A stretch of DNA of 64,000 bases, taken from positions 1 through 64,000 of the forward strand of contig NZ_JADQBY010000006.1 in assembly GCF_016278385.1 (NCBI RefSeq), in the 5' to 3' direction. A model generated the notes under the pieces. That model made no database searches. It was not told the DNA's origin and saw only the letters and a program-made list of their open reading frames with translations. Position 1 is the first letter of the stretch; every line of letters begins with the position of its first letter. Source of the DNA: Methanolobus sp. GTDB taxonomy: Archaea > Halobacteriota > Methanosarcinia > Methanosarcinales > Methanosarcinaceae. Position numbers and translations under genes: made by a program. Shown in pieces: positions 26,509 through 36,667 of the stretch.

Positions 26509-28322
26509 TATACCGCATCCTCAAGTTGTAGTCTTGGAGCAACACCAAGAGATTTGATTTCGTCTAGCAGCAGTTTGAATGCGTAGCTCATGTCCACAGG
26601 GTGTATATCTGTCTCAGCACCACAGTTTGCGCAGTACCTTACATTTCTCTTCCTGTCAAACGTTGCTATCATTCCGCAATGTCCGCAGACAAGCTCTGTT
26701 ACTTTATCAGATTCATCGAGCAGTCTTTCCTTAAGGGTCATGGCAGCTCCGTGTCCGATAAGCACATCACGCTCCATTTCTCCGAAACGCAGACCTCCTT
26801 CACGGGCACGGCCTTCAGTTGGCTGTCTTGTAAGCACCTGTACTGGTCCTCGTGACCTGGCGTGCATCTTTGATGCTACCATGTGGTGCAGTTTCTGGTA
26901 AAGGATAACACCTACGAACACATCAGCTTGAATCTTCTTACCGGTTACACCGTCAAAGAAAACTTCCTTTCCAGTATGTGCAAATCCGTGTTGTTTCAGA
27001 CCTGCACGGAGGTCGTCCTCATTCTCTCCTGAGAATGCGGTTGCATTGACTCTTCTTCCTTCCATGGAACCGACTTTACCACCTATCATCTCAAGCACGT
27101 GACCTACAGTCATACGTGAGGGGATTGCGTGCGGGTTAATGACAAGGTCCGGTACCATTCCTTTCTCTGTGAAAGGCATATCTGCGAAAGGTACAATAAG
27201 GCCGATAACTCCTTTCTGTCCGTGTCTTGATGCGAATTTGTCACCAATCTCGGGGATTCTCTGGTCTCTTATCTTTACCTTTGCAAGACGTGTTCCATTA
27301 ATGGATTCTGTAAGAATGACTGTGTCAACGACTCCCATCTCATTGGAACGCATGGTGATTGCACTTTCTCTGCGCTGCTCAATGGTGATTCCAAAATCAG
27401 ATTGTTCTTCAAGGAAACGCGGTGGACTGGTCTTTCCAATAAGTACATCATTTGGACCTACGATAGTCTCAGGATTAACAAGACCATCAATATCCAGATT
27501 TGCATAGGATTCAGGGCTACGTGCACCTCTGAACTCGGAGTCCGGTATTTCGAACTTGTCTTCCTGTCCGCCAGGGTAACGTCTTTCTTCACCCTCAAAT
27601 GTTCTGAGGAAATGACTTCTTCCAAGTCCTCTTTCGATGGAACCCTTGTTGAATACCAGTGCATCTTCAATATTGTGTCCTTCATATGACATGACAGCTA
27701 CAACGAAATTCTGTCCTGCCGGTCTGTCGTCGAAGTGGATGGATTCACATGTCTGTGTTCTGACCATCGCTTTCTGTGGGTAATGTAAAAGATGTGCACG
27801 TGTGTCTGGCCTGAGTTTGGTATTGGATGTTGATACTCCGATACACTGCTTGACCATTGCCGCACCCATTGTGTTACGCGGGGAAGCATTGTGTTCAGGA
27901 TATGGTACCATTCCGGTACAGATGCCTAACATGAGTCCAGGGTTGATCTCCATATGGGTGTGCTTGTCAGTAATGTGACTCCTGTAAAGGGCTATGAATG
28001 TATTTTCTTCTTCTTCTGAATCAATATACTCAACCTTTCCAGCTTTTATAAGGTCGGAATAGGACATCTTACCTTCTGCAAGTAATTCCGCCTCTTCCTC
28101 TGTCATGAGAGCTTCACCATTTTTCACAACGATGAGTGGCCTTCTTGCACGGCCCATGTCAGTGCTGATAAGTACTTCGTGTATGTCTTCGTAATATGTA
28201 ACATTGACTTGCTCTGAGATCATTCCTGCCCTGCGCTGTTCCCTGACATTCTCTACCAGTTCTGCAGGATCTGTATGAGTTCCTACGAGTTCTCCGTTGA
28301 GGAAAACTTTAGCTTCATTCAT
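26508..28322 (-). CDS. rpoB1: RNA polymerase subunit B'
   Basis: C-terminal part of the second-largest subunit. The start [10 protein letters not shown] at 28322 follows GGAGG by 9 nt and overlaps the rpoB2 stop by 8 nt; the frame is open to 28343. [10 protein letters not shown] and the [11 protein letters not shown] block line the active centre, and CGHCG...CANCG binds zinc. Confidence 0.97.
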   Translation of the reverse strand: MNEAKVFLNGELVGTHTDPAELVENVREQRRAGMISEQVNVTYYEDIHEVLISTDMGRARRPLIVVKNGEALMTEEEAELLAEGKMSYSDLIKAGKVEYIDSEEEENTFIALYRSHITDKHTHMEINPGLMLGICTGMVPYPEHNASPRNTMGAAMVKQCIGVSTSNTKLRPDTRAHLLHYPQKAMVRTQTCESIHFDDRPAGQNFVVAVMSYEGHNIEDALVFNKGSIERGLGRSHFLRTFEGEERRYPGGQEDKFEIPDSEFRGARSPESYANLDIDGLVNPETIVGPNDVLIGKTSPPRFLEEQSDFGITIEQRRESAITMRSNEMGVVDTVILTESINGTRLAKVKIRDQRIPEIGDKFASRHGQKGVIGLIVPFADMPFTEKGMVPDLVINPHAIPSRMTVGHVLEMIGGKVGSMEGRRVNATAFSGENEDDLRAGLKQHGFAHTGKEVFFDGVTGKKIQADVFVGVILYQKLHHMVASKMHARSRGPVQVLTRQPTEGRAREGGLRFGEMERDVLIGHGAAMTLKERLLDESDKVTELVCGHCGMIATFDRKRNVRYCANCGAETDIHPVDMSYAFKLLLDEIKSLGVAPRLQLEDAV

Positions 28323-29967
28323 CGAGAAGTCCTCCCATGTCATCTAATGAATCTGAATAATTCGTATACCCAATGGGTTCCGCTTTCTGTTCTTCTGCAT
28401 CTACTAATGGTTTCACTTCCAGTTCTTCCAGGAAGTCATCAAGTTCTTCATCATATTCGGGAAGTACTTTGAGAGTAGAGTTAAGGACTGTCTTTACAAC
28501 ACCAAGGTCGTAGAGGACACTCTTTATTTTCTTATCTTCATTGGTACCGGTTGAAAGCTCTACCATTTGTGCAAAGTTCTTCACAAGACCACAGTTAGGT
28601 CCTTCCGGGGTTTCTGATGGACAAAGTCTGCCCCATTGTGTTGGGTGAAGGTCACGGGCCTCAAAGTGTGGCTGTGCTCTTGATAGTGGGGAAATTACAC
28701 GTCGCAGGTGAGAAAGTGTTGATATGTAATCTGTCCTGTCCAGTAGTTGTGATACGCCGGTTCTGCCGCCAACCCAGTTACCTGTTGCAAGTGGATGCTG
28801 CAGTCTGTCTGTGAGTACATCTGCTCTTACAAGGGTTATCACATTTAGCTCGCGGTTTCTCATGTTAGCCCTTTCAAGCTGGTATTTGACGTCTCTTGAG
28901 AGCCGGTTGAATGCAACTCTGAAAAGGTCTTCCATAAGGTCACCAGTAAGTTTGAGTCTTTTGTTGGCGTAGTGGTCCTTATCATCCGGATTACGCCTTG
29001 CAAGTGCTAGCTCAAAGCAGGATTCTGCCATTCTTCCAAGGAAGCTTGCCTTTGAAGCCCGGTCAGTCGGCTCATTTCCAAGGTGTGGTAAAAGGTACCT
29101 GTCAATTACATAATTAGCACGTTTTATCTGGTAGTCTCTGGCCTGTCCTGAGGCAACCCTTGAACCAATCTTCTCCATTGCGTCTTCTATGTTGTCAACC
29201 TCTGCTTCTTCAAGGTTCTCAAACATGAACTTCATGATCTCAGGGTCTGTGGATACAGCTTTTACGAGCTCTTCGTCAGTCTCCACACCAAGTGCTCTCA
29301 TAAGTGTTATGAAGTTGATACGTCCTGAAATGGAAGGGAATGATACTTCCAGGAGTGATTTTCTGCCTCTCTCTACAACAACAAGTGCTCTGTATCCTCT
29401 TCTCTGTGAGAATACTTTTGACACTTCGATGGTGTCGCCGTATCTTTCGCCGAATTCCGTGAGTATCTTGTTCGGAGCGAGGTCTTCCAGGGTCATGACC
29501 ACACGCTCGGTTCCGTTGACGATGAAATATCCTCCCGGGTCAAGTGGATCTTCTCCGAATTTGACCATTTCTTCCTCACTGAGCTCAACAAGGTTACAGA
29601 TGTTGGATTTGATCATTACTGGAAGCTGGCCTATCTTTGCCTCTTGAGGTTCCTTTTCCTCGTCATTCTCCACAACGCTCATTTGCAGGTAAAGTGGCGC
29701 TGAGTATGATAGGTTCCTGAGCCTTGCTTCATTCGGGTAAAGATTCTCTATGGCTCCATCTGCTTCTTTTACCACCGGATTCTCTACGCGTATCGTACCA
29801 AGCTTAATGTATGTGTCTTCAAGATCAGTCTCAATGATCTTCTGTTCATCGATGATCTTTTGAAGACCGCTCTCCAAAAACTTATTATATGAGTCGATGT
29901 GATGCTGTACGATCTTATCTTTCGTGAAATACGAACGTGGGATCTGTCCCTTAGTTAACGCTATGAT
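28315..29967 (-). CDS. rpoB2: RNA polymerase subunit B''
   Basis: N-terminal part of the second-largest subunit. [17 protein letters not shown] and [10 protein letters not shown] are typical, as is [24 protein letters not shown] near the end. The first ordinary start codon is TTG 29877 (LESGLQKII), but the family N terminus, reading [22 protein letters not shown], continues in frame upstream with no ATG, GTG or TTG. An AAGGTG ribosome-binding sequence precedes ATC 29967 and ATA 29964, the only sensible starts. The true start is therefore non-canonical or hidden by a base error; I extend the gene to 29967 on that evidence. Confidence 0.9.
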   Translation of the reverse strand: MIALTKGQIPRSYFTKDKIVQHHIDSYNKFLESGLQKIIDEQKIIETDLEDTYIKLGTIRVENPVVKEADGAIENLYPNEARLRNLSYSAPLYLQMSVVENDEEKEPQEAKIGQLPVMIKSNICNLVELSEEEMVKFGEDPLDPGGYFIVNGTERVVMTLEDLAPNKILTEFGERYGDTIEVSKVFSQRRGYRALVVVERGRKSLLEVSFPSISGRINFITLMRALGVETDEELVKAVSTDPEIMKFMFENLEEAEVDNIEDAMEKIGSRVASGQARDYQIKRANYVIDRYLLPHLGNEPTDRASKASFLGRMAESCFELALARRNPDDKDHYANKRLKLTGDLMEDLFRVAFNRLSRDVKYQLERANMRNRELNVITLVRADVLTDRLQHPLATGNWVGGRTGVSQLLDRTDYISTLSHLRRVISPLSRAQPHFEARDLHPTQWGRLCPSETPEGPNCGLVKNFAQMVELSTGTNEDKKIKSVLYDLGVVKTVLNSTLKVLPEYDEELDDFLEELEVKPLVDAEEQKAEPIGYTNYSDSLDDMGGLLDE

Positions 29968-30050
29968 AGCACCTTCTTTATATGGTTTGTATTAATTGTA
30001 AAAAAGCCATGTCAAATGGTCTCTATTTGTGAATTTGTAAATCGCTTCAC

Positions 30051-30287
30051 TTAAGCGATTACAAGTCGGTAGTAAAATGCTTCGCCGGCAGTCTGGCTGA
30101 TACGGGTGATCCTGACTACTTCTCCAACCTGTGCCCCTATTTCCTGTATGACCGGATCAACAACCTTTACCTTTGGCAGTTGCTCCTTCTCAATTGCATA
30201 TTCTTTTAAAACAGACTTAAGTTCATCTTCCGACATAATCTCATGTTTCGGAATTAACTGGTGGTCGAGCAGGCTAAATTTTCTCAA
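30051..30287 (-). CDS. rpoH: RNA polymerase subunit H
   Basis: 78 residues, the archaeal counterpart of the C-terminal domain of eukaryotic RPB5. HQLIPKHEIMSEDE, LPKVKVVDP and GEVVRITRIS are standard. It heads the polymerase operon and lies 53 nt downstream of tRNA-Lys on the same strand. Confidence 0.96.
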   Translation of the reverse strand: MRKFSLLDHQLIPKHEIMSEDELKSVLKEYAIEKEQLPKVKVVDPVIQEIGAQVGEVVRITRISQTAGEAFYYRLVIA

Positions 30288-30340
30288 TATATTACTCCTC
30301 CCTCAAAAATGTGAACGTGAACACTCTTGCAAAATAATGG

Positions 30341-30414
30341 CGGGCTCGTAGGGATTTGAACCCTAGGCCGTCTGGTTAAAAGCCAGACGCTCTGCCTGAC
30401 TGAGCTACGAGCCC
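30341..30414 (-). tRNA. tRNA-Lys (TTT)
   Basis: The 74-nt cloverleaf has acceptor GGGCTCG/CGAGCCC with G73, anticodon stem GTCTGG/CCAGAC around CTTTTAA (TTT), and T arm TAGGG-TTCAAAT-CCCTA. No intron. The nearest good TATA box is about 75 bp upstream, so it may be cut from a longer transcript shared with rpoH. Confidence 0.95.
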
Positions 30415-30739
30415 AATATGTTGGGTGGATTTGCTGAGGCTGCTTCACGTTCATCGACTTCGGTGTAGCGGTGGATAAAAGCACTTATGGTATATAAAGG
30501 TTCCGTGCTTCTTCACTGTGTTCGAACTGCCACATTTTATAATGACCTTCTAATACTTATATGTTTTTTATGAATGTACTTTAAAATCAATCCAAAGCAG
30601 CATCTTTATATCATATTATTTTCACTTTTTACAAAGTAGGTGTAGTTTTACTCAAACCTCAGCTACAATCTTCCTGTAAAACAGCGATTTTTAGTGGTGT
30701 AGCGACTTAACTTATCGCTTTTTAAAAAATAGAGGGACT
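30415..30739. other. gene-free interval upstream of tRNA-Lys and downstream of ahcY
   Basis: 325 bases with no gene-like frame. The interval holds the TATA box at 30490-30501 for the minus-strand tRNA-Lys/polymerase transcript. Near 30702-30720 there is a short inverted repeat (AGCGA/TCGCT) beside a T run, which may end the ahcY transcript. Nothing else is visible. Confidence 0.45.
30490..30501 (-). promoter_or_regulatory. TATA box of the tRNA-Lys/RNA polymerase operon
   Basis: CCTTTATATACC on the minus strand, a near-ideal archaeal TATA element. Expected initiation is near 30465, about 50 nt before tRNA-Lys and 180 nt before rpoH. Confidence 0.55.
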
Positions 30740-31975
30740 TTATGTCCCACATTCCCAGCCATCCATATATGCTGTCTGTTCATCTGACAGTTTATCGATG
30801 TTTATACCCATGGACTTGAGTTTCATTTCTGCAACTCCTATGTCCAGTGCAAGGGGTACTGGATGTACTCCGTTTGCCAGCTTGTTCTCTGCGATATATC
30901 TTACACACAGTGCTTGGTTTGCAAAGCTCATATCCATCACTTCTGCAGGATGTCCGTCACCTGCTGCAAGGTTCACAAGCCTTCCGTCTGCAAGTACATA
31001 GACACGCCTGTCTTTGAGGGTGTATTCCTTTATGTTGTTCCTGACGGTCTTTACAGAGCTTGCCATGGATCTAAGGTCTTCAAGGTTGATCTCTACGTTG
31101 AAGTGACCTGCGTTTGCAAGTATGGCACCGTCCTTGATAACCTCAAAGTCTTCCCTGTTCAATATATCTCTGTTACCTGTGGTTGTAAGGAATATGTCAC
31201 CTATCTTTGCAGCCTCTTTCATTGGCATGACCTGATTTCCATCCATGCGTGCTTCAAGTGCCCTTATTGGGTCTATCTCGGTAACAATGACGTTTGCACC
31301 AAGTCCGCTTGCGCGCATTGCAGCACCCTTACCACACCAGCCATATCCGCCAATGACAACGTTCTTGCCTGCAACAAGAAGGTTCGTTGTTCTCATGATG
31401 CCGTCCCATGCTGACTGTCCGGTACCATAGCGGTTGTCGAAAAGGAACTTCGTCATTGCATCATTTACCGCAATGACGGGCATTTTCAGTGCACCATCAC
31501 GTTCCATAGCTTTGAGTCTGTGAATACCTGTTGTTGTTTCTTCACAGCCACCGAGGATCATTGGTAAAAGGTCAGTACGCTCTGTGTGAAGCTTGAAAAT
31601 GAGGTCTGCACCATCATCTATGGTAATGTCAGGTTTGAAGTCAAGAACCTTGTCAATAGCTTCATAGTATTCTTCAGTGCAGCAGTCATACTTTGCAAAG
31701 CACTTGATGTTCTTCTTCTGATGAAGTGCAAGAGAAACGTCATCCTGTGTACTTAGCGGGTTGCAGCCTGCAATGGCTACCTCTGCTCCTCCAATGGCCA
31801 GGGTTTCCACCAGTGCGGCCGTCTTTGCCTCTACGTGTAGGGCCATACCAACTTTGTGACCTGCAAGTGGCTTATCTTTCTCGAACTGTTCCCTGATAAT
31901 ATTAAGAACAGGCATATGGTTGAGAACCCAGTCTATTTTCATATTTCCGGATTCTATCATTTCAGTATCGCTCAT
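30740..31975 (-). CDS. ahcY: adenosylhomocysteinase
   Basis: The 411-residue NAD-dependent enzyme splits S-adenosylhomocysteine into adenosine and homocysteine, removing the product that inhibits methyltransferases. LHVEAKTAALVETL, GCNPLSTQDDV and GYGWCGKGAAMRA (NAD loop) are family motifs. Some archaeal homologues act on S-inosylhomocysteine, made by DadD-type deaminases. The dadD gene lies 58 nt upstream on the same strand, so that route is plausible. Confidence 0.95.
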   Translation of the reverse strand: MSDTEMIESGNMKIDWVLNHMPVLNIIREQFEKDKPLAGHKVGMALHVEAKTAALVETLAIGGAEVAIAGCNPLSTQDDVSLALHQKKNIKCFAKYDCCTEEYYEAIDKVLDFKPDITIDDGADLIFKLHTERTDLLPMILGGCEETTTGIHRLKAMERDGALKMPVIAVNDAMTKFLFDNRYGTGQSAWDGIMRTTNLLVAGKNVVIGGYGWCGKGAAMRASGLGANVIVTEIDPIRALEARMDGNQVMPMKEAAKIGDIFLTTTGNRDILNREDFEVIKDGAILANAGHFNVEINLEDLRSMASSVKTVRNNIKEYTLKDRRVYVLADGRLVNLAAGDGHPAEVMDMSFANQALCVRYIAENKLANGVHPVPLALDIGVAEMKLKSMGINIDKLSDEQTAYMDGWECGT

Positions 31976-32033
31976 CTAAATTCTCCTATTTGTGTTGATA
32001 ATGTATTATGTAATATGTATCTGCTAGTCTGCA

Positions 32034-33332
32034 TCAATTGTTAATTTTTAATATAAGGTCTTTTGACCTCTGAATTGCAATGTCTATTACTTCCTGCTCG
32101 TCCATTGAGAGTATTTTTCCATCTTCCATGAGCATTTTACCATTTACGATGGTCGTCTTCACATCCTTACCGCTGGCAGCGTAAACCAGGTGTGATGCAA
32201 CGTCATAGACAGGGGTCAGATGTGCCTTATTCATATCAACTATAATCATATCAGCGTTGTACCCTTCCTTCAGCATTCCGCTGTTGATGCCAAGTGCCTT
32301 TGCACCGTTAATGGTTGCCATCTCAAGAACCTTACGTGCAGGCAGTACTGTAGGGTCCATTGTACTGACCTTTTGCAAAAGAGCCGCGGTTCTCATTTCC
32401 TCGAACATGTCAAGGTTGTTGTTGGAAGCGCAGCCGTCTGTTCCAAGACATACATTAGCTCCGGCATCCAGAAGTTTGGCTACAGGACAAATGCCCGATG
32501 CAAGTTTCATATTGCTGATAGGGTTGTGGGAAATGTTGACTCCGTATTCTGCAAGTATCTTTATGTCACCGTCAGAGAGCCAGACACAATGGGCTGCAAG
32601 TACATCAGGTCCCCAGAAATTGATGCCTTTGAGAAAATGTATTGAACACATGCCAAAGTTCTCTTTCATATAATTGAGCTCAGCTTCGGTTTCAAGTACG
32701 TGGATGTGCAGTTTCACGCTATCTTTTACCGCCTGTTCCTTCACTCTTATGAGGAAATCCCTGGAACATGTATTGGGTGCGTGTGGCCCATACATTGTGT
32801 CTATCCTGCCATCAGCCTTACCATTCCATTCTTTGACAAATGCACTGCCTACTTCCATTTCCTTATCTGCTTTCTCTTTATCACCGAAATCGATCATTCC
32901 GTAGGAAAGTGCAGCACGGATGCCCGCTTCATCCACAGCCTGTGCAACCCTGTTCTCATGGATATACATATCTGCAAAGGCAATGGTGCCCGAGCGTATC
33001 ATTTCAAGGCATGCAAGTCTTGTACCGGCATAGATGTCCTCATCTGTAAGTTGTGCTTCAGCAGGCCATATGTGATTCTCAAGCCAGTCCTCTAACAGCA
33101 TATCATCTGCATAGCCTCTGAAAATTGTCATACCTGCATGACAGTGTGTGTTGATAAGTCCTGGCATAAGGACTGAGCCTTTAGCGTCGATGATTTTCTC
33201 TGCGTTGCACTGCGTGGATGTGCCTATCTCTTTTATTGTGCCATTTTCTATTACAACGACTCCGTTCTCTATGTCACCAACGGCGGGGTCCATTGTGAGG
33301 ATATAGGCATTCTTGATTATAATATCAGCCAT
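32034..33332 (-). CDS. dadD: 5'-deoxyadenosine/SAH/MTA deaminase (DadD type)
   Basis: The 432-residue amidohydrolase has metal sites in GLINTHCHAGMT, the His of HVLETEAEL, the His of AAHCVWLS and GTDGCASNNNLDM. In methanogens this enzyme deaminates 5'-deoxyadenosine from radical-SAM reactions, and also S-adenosylhomocysteine and methylthioadenosine. Its ATG overlaps the stop of the HD gene (TAATG), and it is followed by ahcY. Which nucleoside is preferred in vivo is not readable here. Confidence 0.9.
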   Translation of the reverse strand: MADIIIKNAYILTMDPAVGDIENGVVVIENGTIKEIGTSTQCNAEKIIDAKGSVLMPGLINTHCHAGMTIFRGYADDMLLEDWLENHIWPAEAQLTDEDIYAGTRLACLEMIRSGTIAFADMYIHENRVAQAVDEAGIRAALSYGMIDFGDKEKADKEMEVGSAFVKEWNGKADGRIDTMYGPHAPNTCSRDFLIRVKEQAVKDSVKLHIHVLETEAELNYMKENFGMCSIHFLKGINFWGPDVLAAHCVWLSDGDIKILAEYGVNISHNPISNMKLASGICPVAKLLDAGANVCLGTDGCASNNNLDMFEEMRTAALLQKVSTMDPTVLPARKVLEMATINGAKALGINSGMLKEGYNADMIIVDMNKAHLTPVYDVASHLVYAASGKDVKTTIVNGKMLMEDGKILSMDEQEVIDIAIQRSKDLILKINN

Positions 33333-33973
33333 TATATGTCTCCTGATGTTTCTTCTTTTAATTCTTCCAGATACATCCGCATAATTGCAATCCTTCGCTC
33401 TGCAATTTCCTTTGCGGTTTCTGTGTTCAGCCTTTCCTGTATTTTGAAAGGCTTCCTCTCCATATAATCATAAAAACCATCGAATGGGTCATCCGTATAA
33501 GCGTTCATGGACGTTTCCTTCACTGTCCCGATGGTCTGTTTCAGTGTCCTTAATGCTCCCATGGATACCAGGGAACGAAAGATTCCTACGGCTCCCAGTG
33601 CATCTATCCTGTCCGCATCCTGAAGTATCCGGGCTTCGATTGTTTCTGCCTGCATTCCACGGCTAAAACGATGTGTAAGGATACATGAGGCTACATGGTC
33701 GACAAGCTCTGTCTCAGCTCCGTTCTCATTAAGGAAATCACGTGCAAGCTCTGCACTGTACTGCGCATGATTTCCACCTTCTGCATGTTCTCTTACAATA
33801 CCCACATCATGCAGGAGAGCTGCAAGGCGCAATACACGGAGATTGCCACCTTCTTTCTCATGTATCTTCATACAGGTGTTTTCAACCCTTTCAATGTGTG
33901 ACATATCGTGTGTACTGGGTTCACCTTCCAGTACCTTTGCAACGAACTGCCTCGTGGTCTCTATCAGATCCAT
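33332..33973 (-). CDS. HD-domain phosphohydrolase
   Basis: The 213-residue protein has H...HD...D metal motifs: HDMSHIERV (about 22-30) and ALLHDVGIVREH (about 52-63), with a later DADRIDALG. These hydrolases cleave nucleotides or other phosphates. It overlaps the phosphopantothenate synthetase gene by 10 nt and touches dadD, so it may deal with a nucleotide of the same salvage pathway. Substrate unknown. Confidence 0.82.
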   Translation of the reverse strand: MDLIETTRQFVAKVLEGEPSTHDMSHIERVENTCMKIHEKEGGNLRVLRLAALLHDVGIVREHAEGGNHAQYSAELARDFLNENGAETELVDHVASCILTHRFSRGMQAETIEARILQDADRIDALGAVGIFRSLVSMGALRTLKQTIGTVKETSMNAYTDDPFDGFYDYMERKPFKIQERLNTETAKEIAERRIAIMRMYLEELKEETSGDI

Positions 33974-34734
33974 GTAATGCCTCTCTCTTCAGCTTTGTTC
34001 TTCAGATGTTCCTGCATGGAGTACAGTGCATCCGATATAACCCTGTCATTATCATATGCATCAATTATGGCTTGAAGCGAATCCCTGCTGCTGCCTTTCA
34101 TATCCTTTGTGAACTGAACCATATTGTTGAGTGCTCTGGTAACGTTGTCCACAATGGTGACAGTGGCTGTAAGTGATGTCCTTGAAAGTGGGTTAAGGTC
34201 GATCGTAATAACGGTCTTTCCCATTTCCACAAGCTTCTGGCAACGGTCTCCGTCTTCAAGTGGTACCAGTACAACATCCGCACTGAAAATGCCATCCTCA
34301 TCAACAATGGCCCTGTCGTGTGAAAGGTCAAGCCTCTTGTCCCCTTTAACACCAAGAATGACACCAGCACCATGTGCCTTCAGGTGCTCTGTTATCTTAT
34401 GAACTCTGGCATCGCTTCTGTGAAATAGATTCACTTCCAGTTTTGCACCGGTGACATCAGCAAGAGATACCATCAGGTCAGGTACAAGGGCTGCAGTGTT
34501 TCCATTTACTGATATTATTGGACTATCTGCCAGAAGTATGTAGGCAACCGCAGCCCTTTCGGCAATGGCTGCAGATTCGATGGTCTTCTCCCCGAGTATA
34601 TAGTCAAAGGCTTCGCCACGTCCCTGTGCAACCAGTCCTTGCTTGCTGGTGATGCCAATATTTACTCCTTCAACTATCTTTTCCCTCGTGATAAGGGATT
34701 CATATCTGGGGTGATCCTTCGGAATTCCTGTCAT
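33964..34734 (-). CDS. 4-phosphopantoate-beta-alanine ligase (phosphopantothenate synthetase)
   Basis: The 256-residue archaeal enzyme of the COG1701 type joins 4-phosphopantoate to beta-alanine with ATP, replacing bacterial PanC and CoaA. IPKDHPRYESL at the N terminus, SVNGNTAALVPD and DLNPLSRTSLTATVTIVDN are the signature blocks. It sits in one operon with pantoate kinase and coaBC, so most of the archaeal CoA route is encoded together. Confidence 0.92.
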   Translation of the reverse strand: MTGIPKDHPRYESLITREKIVEGVNIGITSKQGLVAQGRGEAFDYILGEKTIESAAIAERAAVAYILLADSPIISVNGNTAALVPDLMVSLADVTGAKLEVNLFHRSDARVHKITEHLKAHGAGVILGVKGDKRLDLSHDRAIVDEDGIFSADVVLVPLEDGDRCQKLVEMGKTVITIDLNPLSRTSLTATVTIVDNVTRALNNMVQFTKDMKGSSRDSLQAIIDAYDNDRVISDALYSMQEHLKNKAEERGITWI

Positions 34735-34756
34735 TCAGTCCTTTTTCTCCTTGTGT

Positions 34757-35698
34757 TCATTTGCTGGCATCAAGTATTATTCCCTGGTCCGTGGGTACCA
34801 GCATTGTCTGTATATCCTGTCCCTGCAACATCTGTATGTACTTGTAGTTGATGAGGTTAGGATTCTTTGCCAGCTGTTCGTTGATGATTCTGAGTGCTTC
34901 AGCTTCACCGTATGCTTCTGCTATGGTTGCATTTGCAACACCATTAGCTTCGATGATTTTCCTTTCAGCTTCAAGCTGTTCTTTTTGCTTTACGAATATC
35001 ATTCTCTGAGCATCTTGGTCTGCCTGGAGCTTTGCCTCGATGGCCTCAGCAACTTTTGTTGGCAATACAACGTTTCTGACCAGCACTTCTTCAACAATGA
35101 TCCCGTCGCTTCCCAAAGCTTCATCGATATTGGTCAGCATTTCTCCAGCTACCAGTTCTCTTTCTTCACCATATACCTGTAAAGCAGTTTTGGTGGATAC
35201 GACCTCACGTATGGATGATCTTATTGTAGGACGAATTATCTTTTCGGCGTAGTTAGTTCCCAGATTCTGGTGTACGTTGCTGACCTCATCTGATATCAGT
35301 CTGTACCTGACAGTGATATCCAGTCCCAGTGTAAGTCCTTCTACAGTAAGGGCTTTGATCTGGTCATCTCCTACTACCTGACCTTCGCCCGTCACTCCGC
35401 TCATGGTGTATGTTTCACTTCTGACCGAGTATTTTGTCACACTGACCCATGGTGGGACTATGTGTAGTCCTTCGCCAAGTTCATCTTCTTCCACACCACC
35501 GAACTGGTTGAATTTTACTCCTACTTCACCTGCCCCAACTGATACGAAAATTGAACCGAACATAACTGAAAAGATTATCAATAATACAAAAACCACTGCA
35601 ATTGAGCGGAATATCTTACCCGCGATAGGTGGTATATCTTTAATTGGGAAATCAGGTGTCCTTCTAGGTTCCGGATCCCATTCACCTTCAGCAACCAT
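34757..35698 (-). CDS. SPFH/prohibitin-family membrane protein
   Basis: About 313 residues from the ATG at 35698, which has GGAGAGGT upstream; an upstream ATG at 35773 is less likely. A single membrane helix (VVFVLLIIFSVMFGSIFVS) is followed by an SPFH domain (GVKFNQFGGV...LHIVPPWV, IVEEVLVRNVVLP). A charged coiled coil full of A, E and K comes next (EAIEAKLQADQDAQ onward). Such proteins form membrane rings that organise proteases or lipids. Its place inside a CoA operon is unexpected, and no protease gene is adjacent. Confidence 0.85.
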   Translation of the reverse strand: MVAEGEWDPEPRRTPDFPIKDIPPIAGKIFRSIAVVFVLLIIFSVMFGSIFVSVGAGEVGVKFNQFGGVEEDELGEGLHIVPPWVSVTKYSVRSETYTMSGVTGEGQVVGDDQIKALTVEGLTLGLDITVRYRLISDEVSNVHQNLGTNYAEKIIRPTIRSSIREVVSTKTALQVYGEERELVAGEMLTNIDEALGSDGIIVEEVLVRNVVLPTKVAEAIEAKLQADQDAQRMIFVKQKEQLEAERKIIEANGVANATIAEAYGEAEALRIINEQLAKNPNLINYKYIQMLQGQDIQTMLVPTDQGIILDASK

Positions 35699-35773
35699 TC
35701 TTTTACCTCTCCGATACTTAATTAAAACCTTTTTTATTTCATCTATAAATGGAACTGTTAAATATGTTTTCAC

Positions 35774-36667
35774 TCAGGTTATTTTGATACTACCTGTCCT
35801 TATCCTGAATTTCAATACGGTACCAAACTCCGAGAATAAATTATCAAGTTCATTGCTTTGTGATGGGGATGGCATTGAAAATACCGCATTTCCAAGCATT
35901 GCCTGGGATGCTGTAACACCTATGCTTTCAGCAGTTTCTATTGCCTCCATTACTCTGTCACTTGCAAGCCCGCTCCTAATTGTGAACTCCTTTGAGCAGA
36001 TCATGAAATTTTCCACCGAAGGCTTTTTCATGAGTTTTGACATGGCTTCCTTTCCCGCATAATTTATGTCTTTCACCATCTTGGGATTGCTCAAGATTGA
36101 TTTTGTAGACAGTTCACCAAGAACTACGCAATAAACCTCGTTCTCTTTTGAGGGGATCTGGTCAACCGAAGCTATGGATGGCGCTCCCGGTGTCTTTCGG
36201 ATAAGGATACCTCCGTGTGCCTGTCCGGTGACATCTCCAAGTCCACTGCCGTTGCTGACCTCTGCCACATGTGCGATATCATTGAGCTGGCTTGCTGTAT
36301 GACCAAGTGATAACGCATGGTTTAGTGCATAAGCCGTTCCAAGCGCTCCGGCTCCTGATGCTCCGAATCCACATCCAATGGGTATATCTGATACACTTTC
36401 AACCTTTAGAGGAAGTTCAGTTATGGATTCAACAACAGACCTGCTTGTTTCTCCTGCAATTTTCTCTCCGTTAAGGTATATCTCGGTACTTTCGATATCC
36501 TCTGTAATTGTCACAGTGGTGTCAACTCCTCTGTCAAGTACCAATCCGCAACCTGTAGAACCTTTTTTCATTGGCTCATGATGGTCATGTATCTGAAAAA
36601 AGCCTGTAATATGAGCCGGTGCAAAAGCACTTGCTGTAAAGGTATTTGTACATGATCTACATGGCAT
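35774..36667 (-). CDS. pantoate kinase
   Basis: The 297-residue GHMP-superfamily kinase phosphorylates pantoate in the archaeal CoA pathway. FAPAHITGFFQIH is the N-terminal substrate region and PIGCGFGASGAGALGTA the ATP loop. GLGDVTGQAHGG follows. Its start is one base away from the coaBC stop. Together with the ligase gene downstream it identifies the archaeal route. Confidence 0.92.
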   Translation of the reverse strand: MPCRSCTNTFTASAFAPAHITGFFQIHDHHEPMKKGSTGCGLVLDRGVDTTVTITEDIESTEIYLNGEKIAGETSRSVVESITELPLKVESVSDIPIGCGFGASGAGALGTAYALNHALSLGHTASQLNDIAHVAEVSNGSGLGDVTGQAHGGILIRKTPGAPSIASVDQIPSKENEVYCVVLGELSTKSILSNPKMVKDINYAGKEAMSKLMKKPSVENFMICSKEFTIRSGLASDRVMEAIETAESIGVTASQAMLGNAVFSMPSPSQSNELDNLFSEFGTVLKFRIRTGSIKIT

